Origin: an uncultured Gammaproteobacteria bacterium
GTDB taxonomy: Bacteria > Pseudomonadota > Gammaproteobacteria > Poriferisulfidales > GCA-002705445
DNA: 33,620 nt
Assembly (NCBI GenBank): GCA_913050095.1
Contig: CAJXAV010000012.1
Location: 1-33,620, forward strand
Direction of reading: 5' to 3'
Shown piece after piece: positions 18,261-25,836 of this stretch. The position numbers and the translations under genes are program-made. Under the pieces are notes generated by a model. It saw only the letters and a list, made by a program, of their open reading frames with translations. It did no database searches and was not told the origin of the DNA. Position 1 is the first letter of the stretch, and each line of letters starts with the position of its first letter.

Positions 18261-18327
18261 TCCTCTTATGAGATATTATTTGCTTAGATAAAGAGGATTT
18301 AACTAAAAATATACAACCTGAGGATTT
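18261..18327 (+). promoter_or_regulatory. metY leader with mutually exclusive pairings, candidate cis-regulatory RNA
   Basis: TCCTCTT (18261-18267) is perfectly complementary to AAGAGGA (18291-18297). The octamer GAGGATTT occurs twice, at 18293-18300 and again at 18320-18327, where it is the Shine-Dalgarno of metY. The TCCTC arm can therefore pair with either the decoy or the real ribosome site. A weak TACAAT -10-like box lies at 18251-18256. Known SAM riboswitches control metY homologues in other marine bacteria, but I could not match this leader to a described class. Confidence 0.35.
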
Positions 18328-18328
18328 T

Positions 18329-19594
18329 ATGAAAATTGAGACAATAGCTATACATGGTGGGTATGAACCTGAAGAAACAACAAAATCAGTTGCTGTTCCC
18401 ATTTACCAAACAGCATCTTATGCATTTGATGATACCCAACATGGTGCCGATCTTTTTGATTTAAAAGTAAAAGGCAATATATATACAAGAATAATGAACC
18501 CAACAACTGAAGTTCTAGAAAATAGAGTTTCTTCTATGGAAGGCGGGGTTGGCGGTTTAGCATTCGCATCTGGTATGGCGGCTATTTCGGCAGCAATTTT
18601 AAATATAACCTCCAATGGAGATAATATTGTATCTACAAGTTCTCTTTATGGCGGCACAGTTAGTCTTTTTAAAGATACATTTCCAAAAATGGGAATTGAG
18701 ACAAGATTTGGTGATGTAAAAAAATTAGAAGAATTAGAAAAAAAAATTGATTCAAAAACAAAATTGATATTTTGTGAATCAATTGGTAACCCAGCAGCTA
18801 ATGTTACAGATATAGGCAAGATATCTGAATTAGCACACAAACATAATATTCCTCTATTTATAGATAACACAGTTCCGAGTCCTTACGTTTGTCGCCCAAT
18901 TGAACACGGAGCAGATATAGTGATTCATTCTTTAACAAAATATTTGTGCGGACATGGCACAACTATAGGTGGAATAATTATTGATTCTGGAAAGTTTGAT
19001 TGGAAAGCAAATTCAGATAAATTTCCACTATTATCTTCACCAGATCCAGCTTACCATGGAATGGTTTTTACAGATGCCTGTGGACCTGCGGCATTTATTA
19101 CAAGAGCACGAGTAGTTCCTTTAAGAAATATGGGTGGAGCACTTTCACCAATGAATAGCTTTCAAATTCTTCAGGGTATAGAAAGTTTGGCCGTAAGAAT
19201 GGATAGACATTGCTCCAATGCACAAGCTGTTGCAGAATATCTTGAGCAACATGATGCAGTAAGCTGGGTAAATTATCCTGGACTTAAATCTCACCCTGAT
19301 AATCATTTAGTTGAAAAATATATGGACGGGAGAGCTTCTGCGGTAATGAGTTTTGGTATCAAAGGTGGTATTGAAGCTGGAGGTAATTTTATTGATAAAC
19401 TAAAACTAATTGTAAGGTTAGTAAACATAGGTGATGCAAAATCCTTAGCATGTCATCCAGCATCAACAACGCACAGGCAATTAAATAAAAAAGAGTTAGA
19501 GGCTGCTGGAGTGCCAGAGGATATGGTAAGACTCTCAATAGGTATTGAGCATATAGATGATATTATTGAGGATTTATCACAAGCTTTAGAATAG
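18329..19594 (+). CDS. metY: O-acetylhomoserine sulfhydrylase (PLP-dependent)
   Basis: Makes homocysteine from O-acetylhomoserine and sulfide, giving direct sulfhydrylation for methionine synthesis. The 421 aa length suits MetY; cystathionine gamma-synthase is ~385. Visible are IYTRIMNPTTEVLE, FASGMAAISAA, FIDNTVPSPYVCRPIEHGAD, the PLP lysine in HSLTKYLCGHG (Lys204) and MetY-type segments GPAAFITRARV and RHCSNAQAVAEYL. O-succinylhomoserine substrate use cannot be excluded. It starts after TGAGGA at good spacing and stands alone as a transcription unit, ending 5 bases from the opposing slt. Confidence 0.93.
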   Translation: MKIETIAIHGGYEPEETTKSVAVPIYQTASYAFDDTQHGADLFDLKVKGNIYTRIMNPTTEVLENRVSSMEGGVGGLAFASGMAAISAAILNITSNGDNIVSTSSLYGGTVSLFKDTFPKMGIETRFGDVKKLEELEKKIDSKTKLIFCESIGNPAANVTDIGKISELAHKHNIPLFIDNTVPSPYVCRPIEHGADIVIHSLTKYLCGHGTTIGGIIIDSGKFDWKANSDKFPLLSSPDPAYHGMVFTDACGPAAFITRARVVPLRNMGGALSPMNSFQILQGIESLAVRMDRHCSNAQAVAEYLEQHDAVSWVNYPGLKSHPDNHLVEKYMDGRASAVMSFGIKGGIEAGGNFIDKLKLIVRLVNIGDAKSLACHPASTTHRQLNKKELEAAGVPEDMVRLSIGIEHIDDIIEDLSQALE

Positions 19595-19599
19595 AACTT

Positions 19600-21495
19600 T
19601 TAATCTATATTTATTATTTGAGAAATTCTTATTGTATTTTTCTGATTTAATATCCAATCATAAACAAGAGAATATTCGATTACTAATTTTACATATTTTC
19701 TTGTTTCCTTGTATGGTATTGATTCAACCCAAGCGTCTTCGGGAGCGCTTACACGCTTTTTCCATTTTTTTACAATATTTGGTCCAGCATTATAAGATGC
19801 AATAGCCTCAACATAGCTTTTCTTTTTTGAAAGAAGGTATTTAAAATAATATGAACCGATAAAAATATTAGTATCTTTGTTATAAAGATATTTTCTTGAA
19901 ACTTTTTTCTTTTTTGCTTTTTTTAGAACCCAATATGCTGTCTGCGGAAGAACTTGCATAATACCTAAAGCTCCAGCTGAAGATTTTGCATATTGAATAA
20001 ATATACTTTCTTTTCTAGCGATACCAAGTAATAATGATTTTTCAATATTCGATTTTGAATATTTATCAAAATGTTCTTCATAAAGCACAGGAAATCTTGT
20101 ATGAATATCATCAAAATATTTTGTGTTTCCGTAACCTAATATAGCGCCGATTTTCCAGCCCCACTTATCAAATAAAACATTTAAGGCATTTAAGTTTTCA
20201 TAATTGGAATTTCTAAAAAAATACTGTAGCTCTTTTCTAGCTTCTCTTTTTTTCCCAAGAACATATAATTCATACATTCTCCTAACAACATCATTTTTAG
20301 AAAATTTATTTAAATCATCTTGTTCAGCATTGAAAGGAATATTTCGTATATTCGGCTGTTTACCAATAATTGTTGCCGCTAAAAAGCCATAATATGATCT
20401 ATTATTACTTATACTTTCTAAAAATTCTTTAGCGGAAACACTATCGCCAATTTTATTAAGTGCTTTCCCTTTCCAATAAATCCATTTTTCGTTTACCGAC
20501 AGAGAAGCAGGAAAATCGTTAATATGTTTTATTAGTTTTGACCATTGTGAGTTATATAATGCATAGTTAGCAGCAGCTACTGAAAATTCTATGTTCTTAT
20601 TTTTTATTAATAAAAAATCTTTATCAAAAAAGATATTTTTTTGATTTTTATTCATCGCAATAATGAAAATATCGGTTATTTTTTTTTGATAAAAGTTTTC
20701 TGTTAATCTATATAGTGGTTTTATTTTTAGTAATATTTTTTTTCCTTCTAAATAATTCTTTTTTGAAATTTTATCAATACCATAACTCAATATTGTATCT
20801 CTGTATCTGTTATCTTTAACAAAATCTTTGGAAACTAAATATTTTTTTGGATTTCTATGAACTTTTAATAATTTATTAGCCCAATATTTATTTTTATTTG
20901 ATAAAAACCTTATCAAATATCTTGAAAGGTAGTAATTGCCCGCTTCTAAAGATAATTTTATTCTTTGCCACACTAATTCGTCTGAAAGTTTTTTATTGTT
21001 ATAAAACCAACGAAAAACAAAATCACATGATTTTGGCTGAGACTTAGAACTTAGCCATATTGGTATTATCTCTTCATCAATTTTTTCATAAAATTTATTT
21101 TTAATCTTAGCTCTAATATATAAGCATTGTAAGTCTGTCGATCCTGTATTCTTGTAATTTTCAATAAGTTTTTTGTACTTACCTCTTTTTGACAATCTGT
21201 ATATCAAATTAATATATGCTTTTTCAGATATGTAACTATTATTATAAGTTTTTATAAATCTTATTACTTTTTCATCATTAATATTTCTTTTTCTGTGTAA
21301 ATCTTTATAAACAAGGTTAGAGTATAGTGGGTAGTTAGTTAATTCTTTTTTTATACTATTAAATTCTTTATAATTTTTATTTTTATAATATTTTAAAGCT
21401 TTTATATACTTACCTCTTTCCACATCATAGTTATTTGCCTCGCTTTGCGAAGTAAATACAAACAGTATTAAAATAAGTACAAATTTTATGTTCAT
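19600..21495 (-). CDS. slt: Soluble lytic murein transglycosylase (Slt70-like)
   Basis: A periplasmic enzyme that cleaves the glycan strand of peptidoglycan and leaves 1,6-anhydroMurNAc ends. The 631 aa protein has a signal peptide (1-20), a long alpha-helical U/L superhelical region (about 21-470) and a C-terminal SLT lysozyme-like domain. That domain has the catalytic Glu496 in GIARKESIF, then GALGIMQVLPQTA and AIASYNAGPNIVKKW. Domain order and length match E. coli Slt70. The helical region is very Lys/Asn rich, as expected from AT pressure. It is a monocistronic minus-strand gene. Confidence 0.93.
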   Translation of the reverse strand: MNIKFVLILILFVFTSQSEANNYDVERGKYIKALKYYKNKNYKEFNSIKKELTNYPLYSNLVYKDLHRKRNINDEKVIRFIKTYNNSYISEKAYINLIYRLSKRGKYKKLIENYKNTGSTDLQCLYIRAKIKNKFYEKIDEEIIPIWLSSKSQPKSCDFVFRWFYNNKKLSDELVWQRIKLSLEAGNYYLSRYLIRFLSNKNKYWANKLLKVHRNPKKYLVSKDFVKDNRYRDTILSYGIDKISKKNYLEGKKILLKIKPLYRLTENFYQKKITDIFIIAMNKNQKNIFFDKDFLLIKNKNIEFSVAAANYALYNSQWSKLIKHINDFPASLSVNEKWIYWKGKALNKIGDSVSAKEFLESISNNRSYYGFLAATIIGKQPNIRNIPFNAEQDDLNKFSKNDVVRRMYELYVLGKKREARKELQYFFRNSNYENLNALNVLFDKWGWKIGAILGYGNTKYFDDIHTRFPVLYEEHFDKYSKSNIEKSLLLGIARKESIFIQYAKSSAGALGIMQVLPQTAYWVLKKAKKKKVSRKYLYNKDTNIFIGSYYFKYLLSKKKSYVEAIASYNAGPNIVKKWKKRVSAPEDAWVESIPYKETRKYVKLVIEYSLVYDWILNQKNTIRISQIINID

Positions 21496-21614
21496 TATCT
21501 TTAAAAACTATGATTTTAGAATTATTACTATAATGTAAATATCTATCTCTTGCTAATTTTATAAAAATGCATATTTTAAAAAAAAATGTATAATATATTC
21601 ATGGAATTATCGCG

Positions 21615-21630
21615 TAAATACATGTATTTA
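21615..21630. promoter_or_regulatory. 16-bp perfect palindrome upstream of the ypjD-corB operon
   Basis: TAAATACATGTATTTA is perfectly palindromic. It lies 20 bases after a TATAAT (21589-21594) and 19 bases before the ATG at 21650, in the 154-base slt-ypjD divergent gap. The position fits an operator for a dimeric regulator controlling the seven-gene operon. AT-rich DNA yields palindromes by chance, so support is moderate to low. The rest of the gap is featureless AT-rich DNA. Confidence 0.35.
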
Positions 21631-21649
21631 AGTAAGAAAAATTATTCTA

Positions 21650-22438
21650 ATGGATAATACATTAAATAATTTAATTTTTTTATTTTATATCTTAACTGCC
21701 CTTTCAATATGGGGCACGATGACGTTGCGAAAAAAATATCTGGTTCTTAGTCTAACTACATGGTTATTCTGGATTATAGCAATAATTGGGCATTCTTACG
21801 CTCTAACTTTTATTTTAAATGACGAATTTAAAGTTAATTTATCAGTTAACTATGCATTAACTTTGGTTGCCTTTATAATATCTGCAACACTTTACATTTC
21901 ATCAGCTTTTAGTAACACAAAATTTTTAGGAATTATTGTTCTGCCTGTTATCTCGGCAGTATTTCTTTTTGACTTATCAAATAAAATGGTTAACGTATCT
22001 TTAGACAGCTTCTTATTTATTCATGTAATAATATCCTTAATTAGCTACAGCATATTGTGTCTTTCGGCAGCACAATCAATAATATTAAAAGTTCAAGAAA
22101 GAAAACTTCAGGCAAACCAGCCCACAGATTTCATAACATCACTTCCTTCACTTGATTCAATGGATAAATTATTATTTAAAATACTTACTCTTGGAGTATT
22201 ATTTTTATCTGTAAGCTTAATAACTGGATTTATTTTTCTTGAGGATATATTTGCTCAACATTTAGCTCATAAAACAATATTATCAATACTTGCCTGGATT
22301 ATTTTTATATCCTTAATATACGGCAGACAAAAGTATGGATGGAGAGGTAGTAATGCTGCCAATATAACTCTTGTAGGTTTTTTTATTTTATTTTTATCAT
22401 ATTTTGGTACAAAAGTTGTTTTGGAAATCATTATATAA
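21650..22438 (+). CDS. ypjD: CcsA/HemX-family membrane protein (YpjD-like)
   Basis: A 262 aa polytopic inner-membrane protein with about eight hydrophobic segments, matching the cytochrome c assembly (CcsA/CcmC/HemX) superfamily. Conserved His residues are in GHSYAL (about 48), FIHVIISLISYS (about 125) and the C-terminal HLAHKTILSILAWIIF. The C-terminal GRQKYGWRGSNAANITLVGF is typical of YpjD. It precedes a corB-like gene as in E. coli, where ffh is the other neighbour; no ffh is seen here. Haem-related function is plausible from the family but unproven for YpjD. Confidence 0.85.
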   Translation: MDNTLNNLIFLFYILTALSIWGTMTLRKKYLVLSLTTWLFWIIAIIGHSYALTFILNDEFKVNLSVNYALTLVAFIISATLYISSAFSNTKFLGIIVLPVISAVFLFDLSNKMVNVSLDSFLFIHVIISLISYSILCLSAAQSIILKVQERKLQANQPTDFITSLPSLDSMDKLLFKILTLGVLFLSVSLITGFIFLEDIFAQHLAHKTILSILAWIIFISLIYGRQKYGWRGSNAANITLVGFFILFLSYFGTKVVLEIII

Positions 22439-22464
22439 TTTAACTATTCAAATGGAACCTTAAA

Positions 22465-23721
22465 TTGAACAATATATCGACTGAAATTTTAATATTAATT
22501 TTAATTATTTTGTTTCTGCTTTCTGCTTTCTTTTCTGGATCAGAAACAGCATTGATGTCTATTAATAAATATAAAATGAGACATCAAGCAAAATTGAATA
22601 ATAAAGGCGCTAAAGCCGCAAAAAAACTACTTGAAAATCCAGACAAGATAATTGGTGTTATTCTATTAGGTAATAATCTTACAAATATTTTAATTACACA
22701 GATAGCAACTTTAATTTCTTTGAGACTTTACGGTGATATTGGTTTGGCTATTGCTACTGGTCTACTAACTATATTCATATTAATTTTTGCTGAACTAACT
22801 CCAAAAACTATTGGTGAAATGCATTCAGAAAAAATTGCATATTCCTCATCGCTACTATATAGGCCTATGCTAATAATTTTGTACCCTTTAGTATTTCTTA
22901 TTAATGTTATAGCAAATAGTATAATAAAAATGATGGGGCTAAAAGAGAATAAGTCAAGAGGCTCACTAACATCTGAAGAATTAAAAACTGTTTTAAACGA
23001 ATCTTCAATTAAATTTTCGAAACCACATTTAAAAATGCTTGAAAGCATAATTGATTTAGAAAAAGCTACAGTTGAAGATATTATGATTCCAAGAAGTGAT
23101 ATTTATGGAATAGATCTAGGGGAAGATATTGCAAGTGTAATAAATAATTTTAAAAAAACGCCTTATACAAGAATACCTGTTTATGAAGATAACATTGAAA
23201 ATTTACTTGGACTAATACATATAAAAAATATTACTCCAATGTTGGCAAGCAAAAGTATAAATGAAAACGAAATTAAAAAAATTATCAAGAAGCCTTATTA
23301 TATTGTTTCGGGTACTTCTTTGTATAGGCAATTGATAAATTTTCAAAATGAAAAAAGAAGAATAGGGTTCATTATTGACGAATATGGTGATATTCAAGGT
23401 CTAGTTACACTTGAGGACATACTTGAAGAAATTGTTGGCGATTTTACAAGTGACCCAGCCTCAAATGAAGAGATAATTTCTACAGATGATAAAAATATAT
23501 TTATCATAGATGGTGGAGTTCATATAAGGGAAATTAATCAAATATTAGATATTAATTTAATTTCTAAAGAAGCTAAAACTGTGAATGGTTTCATATTAGA
23601 ACATACAGAAAATTTACCACAAATCAATGATATAATAAAAATTCAAAGCCATACATTCAAGATAATAGAGAATCTTGATAATGCAGTAAAAACTGTGCAT
23701 TTAGAAATTAATAATGAATAA
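22465..23721 (+). CDS. corB: CNNM/CorB-type magnesium transporter (HlyC/CorC family)
   Basis: A membrane protein of the CNNM/CorB family linked to Mg2+ export or homeostasis. The 418 aa protein has a DUF21 transmembrane domain (about 1-170; SAFFSGSETALMSINKYKM, GNNLTNIL), a CBS pair (about 195-330; DIMIPRSDIYGIDL, IGFIIDEYGDIQGLVTLEDILEEIVGDF) and a C-terminal CorC_HlyC domain (about 345-418; REINQILDINL, TVNGFILE). I accept the TTG at 22465, because it gives MNNISTEILI, like E. coli YfjD MEHISTTTLI, and the nearest ATG (22452) hits a stop after three codons. It overlaps fdhD by 8 bases. Confidence 0.93.
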   Translation: MNNISTEILILILIILFLLSAFFSGSETALMSINKYKMRHQAKLNNKGAKAAKKLLENPDKIIGVILLGNNLTNILITQIATLISLRLYGDIGLAIATGLLTIFILIFAELTPKTIGEMHSEKIAYSSSLLYRPMLIILYPLVFLINVIANSIIKMMGLKENKSRGSLTSEELKTVLNESSIKFSKPHLKMLESIIDLEKATVEDIMIPRSDIYGIDLGEDIASVINNFKKTPYTRIPVYEDNIENLLGLIHIKNITPMLASKSINENEIKKIIKKPYYIVSGTSLYRQLINFQNEKRRIGFIIDEYGDIQGLVTLEDILEEIVGDFTSDPASNEEIISTDDKNIFIIDGGVHIREINQILDINLISKEAKTVNGFILEHTENLPQINDIIKIQSHTFKIIENLDNAVKTVHLEINNE

Positions 23722-24541
23722 AAAAGACTATAAAAATAAAACAATAAAAATATCAAATAATGGATTGTCGCCAACCAATAATATTTCAGTATTCAATCAC
23801 TCTAATGAAGAAATAGAATCTAAAGTTGCCGGTGAAATGCCACTTACGATAAAAATAAATGGAACTGAAATAATTACCCTAATGACTCTAGGCACAAAAC
23901 CTGAAGAACTTACTTTAGGATATTTAAGAAACCAAGCAATTATCGACAATATTAAGGATATTCTTAGTATTGAGGTAAATTGGTCTACAGGCGTAGCTAA
24001 CGTTAAAACAACTCATAAAGATATATCCGAAATCACAGATAAACTTAAAGATAAAACTGTAACTACAGGTTGTGGACAAGGCACAATATTTAGTTGTACT
24101 CTTGATAAATTATATGATGATTTATTACCTGATGTAAAAATAAAAAGATCTGAGATATTTGATTTATTAGCAAAAATAACAAAATTCAATGACATATATA
24201 AAGAGGCTGGTGCCGTCCATGGTTGCGCATTATGCAGTAAGAATAAAGTTATTGAATTCGTTGAAGATGTTGGTAGACATAATGCAGCTGATACGTTGTC
24301 TGGAATAATGTGGTTAAATGAATTGAATGGAAATGATATCATTTTTTATACAACGGGTAGATTGACATCTGAAATAATAATGAAAGCTAAGCATATGGGT
24401 ATACCAATTATAATTTCTAGATCAGGGGTAACTAATATGGGCGTTGAGCTAGCTAAAGATTTAAATATAACTATGATAGCAAGATCAAAACAACGATCTT
24501 TTTTAATATATAATAATAAAAAAAATATAATTTTTGATTAA
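23714..24541 (+). CDS. fdhD: FdhD-family sulfur carrier for formate dehydrogenase
   Basis: FdhD passes sulfur from IscS to the molybdenum cofactor of formate dehydrogenase. Family motifs are strong: VAGEMPLTIKING, EELTLGYLRNQ, GAVHGCALC, EDVGRHNAADTLSG and TTGRLTSEIIMKAKHMGIPIIISRSG. The length of 275 aa is normal. In the CxxC loop (Cys121/Cys124 in E. coli) only the first Cys is present: TTGCGQG (Cys120). The closest other cysteine is Cys128. No formate dehydrogenase gene is in the window. It overlaps corB and precedes xseB by 6 bases. Confidence 0.92.
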   Translation: MNKKDYKNKTIKISNNGLSPTNNISVFNHSNEEIESKVAGEMPLTIKINGTEIITLMTLGTKPEELTLGYLRNQAIIDNIKDILSIEVNWSTGVANVKTTHKDISEITDKLKDKTVTTGCGQGTIFSCTLDKLYDDLLPDVKIKRSEIFDLLAKITKFNDIYKEAGAVHGCALCSKNKVIEFVEDVGRHNAADTLSGIMWLNELNGNDIIFYTTGRLTSEIIMKAKHMGIPIIISRSGVTNMGVELAKDLNITMIARSKQRSFLIYNNKKNIIFD

Positions 24542-24547
24542 GCACTT

Positions 24548-24931
24548 ATGAAAAAAGAAAAAAAAAGAACATACAATGATATAATTAATGATCTCGAAAA
24601 CATTATTAAAAAATTAAGCGCTAAAAATATTCCGCTAGAGAATTCTATTAAACTTTATGAAGAAGGTATCAAAATTTCTAATGAAGCTGAGAAAGAATTA
24701 CTTCAAATTGAAAAAAACATCCATAAAACGAAAAAACCAAAAAAAAACTCTTTAAAAAAAATAAATATTGAAAAATCATTTGATGAAATTGAAAGTATTA
24801 TAGAAATGCTAGAAGATGAAGATATTGATATTGAAAAAGCAGCTAAATATCATGCAGAAGCATTAGATATAATTTTTGAAGTCGAGTCTTATTTAATAAA
24901 AGCTAAATCTATAATTAAAAAATATGAGTAA
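24548..24931 (+). CDS. xseB: Exodeoxyribonuclease VII small subunit, tandem-duplicated
   Basis: XseB is the small helical-hairpin subunit of exonuclease VII, normally ~60-80 aa and present in several copies around XseA. This 127 aa protein contains two XseB-like units. Unit 1 (about 9-60) has INDLENIIKKLSAKNIPLENSIKLYEEG. Unit 2 (about 74-124) has FDEIESIIEMLEDEDIDIEKAAKYH. A Lys-rich linker joins them. The units align without gaps over 47 residues with about 14 identities, counted by hand. Unit 1 is closer to the family. The position xseB-ispA-dxs is the canonical order, supporting the name. No internal stop separates the units. Confidence 0.88.
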   Translation: MKKEKKRTYNDIINDLENIIKKLSAKNIPLENSIKLYEEGIKISNEAEKELLQIEKNIHKTKKPKKNSLKKINIEKSFDEIESIIEMLEDEDIDIEKAAKYHAEALDIIFEVESYLIKAKSIIKKYE

Positions 24932-25826
24932 TGCAAATAAGGATTTTGTGGAATTTAAAAATAAATTCACACTGAGAATTCAAAATAATCTAGAGCAAAT
25001 TTTTGAACAATATGGTGAAAAGTCGTGTGGTTTAATTGAGCCTATGAAATATTCATCTCTAAATGGTAGCAAATACATAAGGTCCTTATTGATCTTTGCA
25101 ACAGGCCAAGCGTTAGATATAAATTCAAAATTATTAGATCAACCTGCTACTGCTATTGAATTAATTCATTCCTACACATTAATACATGACGACCTTCCTT
25201 GCATGGATGATGATGAAATTAGGCGTGGCGTGCCATCATGTCATATAGCATTTGGCGAATCCTCTGCCATATTAGCAGGCGATGCTCTTCAATCTTTAGC
25301 TTTTGAAATTTTAAGCAGCAAAAATCATGAAGAAATATCTGATGAAACCAGACTTAATTGGGTTAATTACCTTTCAGCATCTATTGGTGTTAATGGGGTT
25401 GCAGGTGGACAATACTTAGACCTGTCCATTAATAGCAAAAATGTTGAGTTAGACGAATTAAAAAAAATATATTATCTAAAAACAGCAAATTTAATAGCGC
25501 CATGCATAATGTTGCCTTATATGTTAGATAAAAAATACCCACTAAATTTTGATAAATTTTTACAATTTGGGTTAACATTAGGCTTATCTTTTCAAATCAA
25601 AGATGATTTATTAGGTTATACTAGTACATCTGATGTTTTGGGAAAAACAAAGAATAAAGATGAATTAAGGAATCAACCCAATTATGTAAATATACTTGGT
25701 GTTGAAAATACAACTGAACTATTAAAAAATAACCAAAGAGAAATGAGAGAAATTTTAGAAGAGATTGGTTTTAAAAATACAATATTATCAGAAATTGTTA
25801 GTTATATTTTTGATAGAAATTTTTGA
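24924..25826 (+). CDS. ispA: Farnesyl diphosphate synthase (short-chain polyprenyl synthase)
   Basis: Condenses IPP with DMAPP and GPP to make FPP for undecaprenyl and quinone side chains. At 300 aa it shows the first aspartate-rich motif in LIHDDLPCMDDDEIRRG, the GSKYIRSLL substrate loop, and GGQYLDLS. The second motif is FQIKDDLLG where the family has DDxxD (E. coli DDILD), so the last Asp is Gly; the following GKTKNKDE lysine/aspartate pattern is kept. It overlaps xseB by 8 bases and lies 10 bases before dxs, an MEP pathway cluster. Confidence 0.94.
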   Translation: MSNANKDFVEFKNKFTLRIQNNLEQIFEQYGEKSCGLIEPMKYSSLNGSKYIRSLLIFATGQALDINSKLLDQPATAIELIHSYTLIHDDLPCMDDDEIRRGVPSCHIAFGESSAILAGDALQSLAFEILSSKNHEEISDETRLNWVNYLSASIGVNGVAGGQYLDLSINSKNVELDELKKIYYLKTANLIAPCIMLPYMLDKKYPLNFDKFLQFGLTLGLSFQIKDDLLGYTSTSDVLGKTKNKDELRNQPNYVNILGVENTTELLKNNQREMREILEEIGFKNTILSEIVSYIFDRNF

Positions 25827-25836
25827 CAATTAAATT

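Noticed and set aside
18251-18328. Calling a known SAM-II or SAM-V riboswitch before metY
   Set aside because: The position is suggestive but the conserved pseudoknot core could not be matched by eye, so it is kept only as an unclassified candidate.
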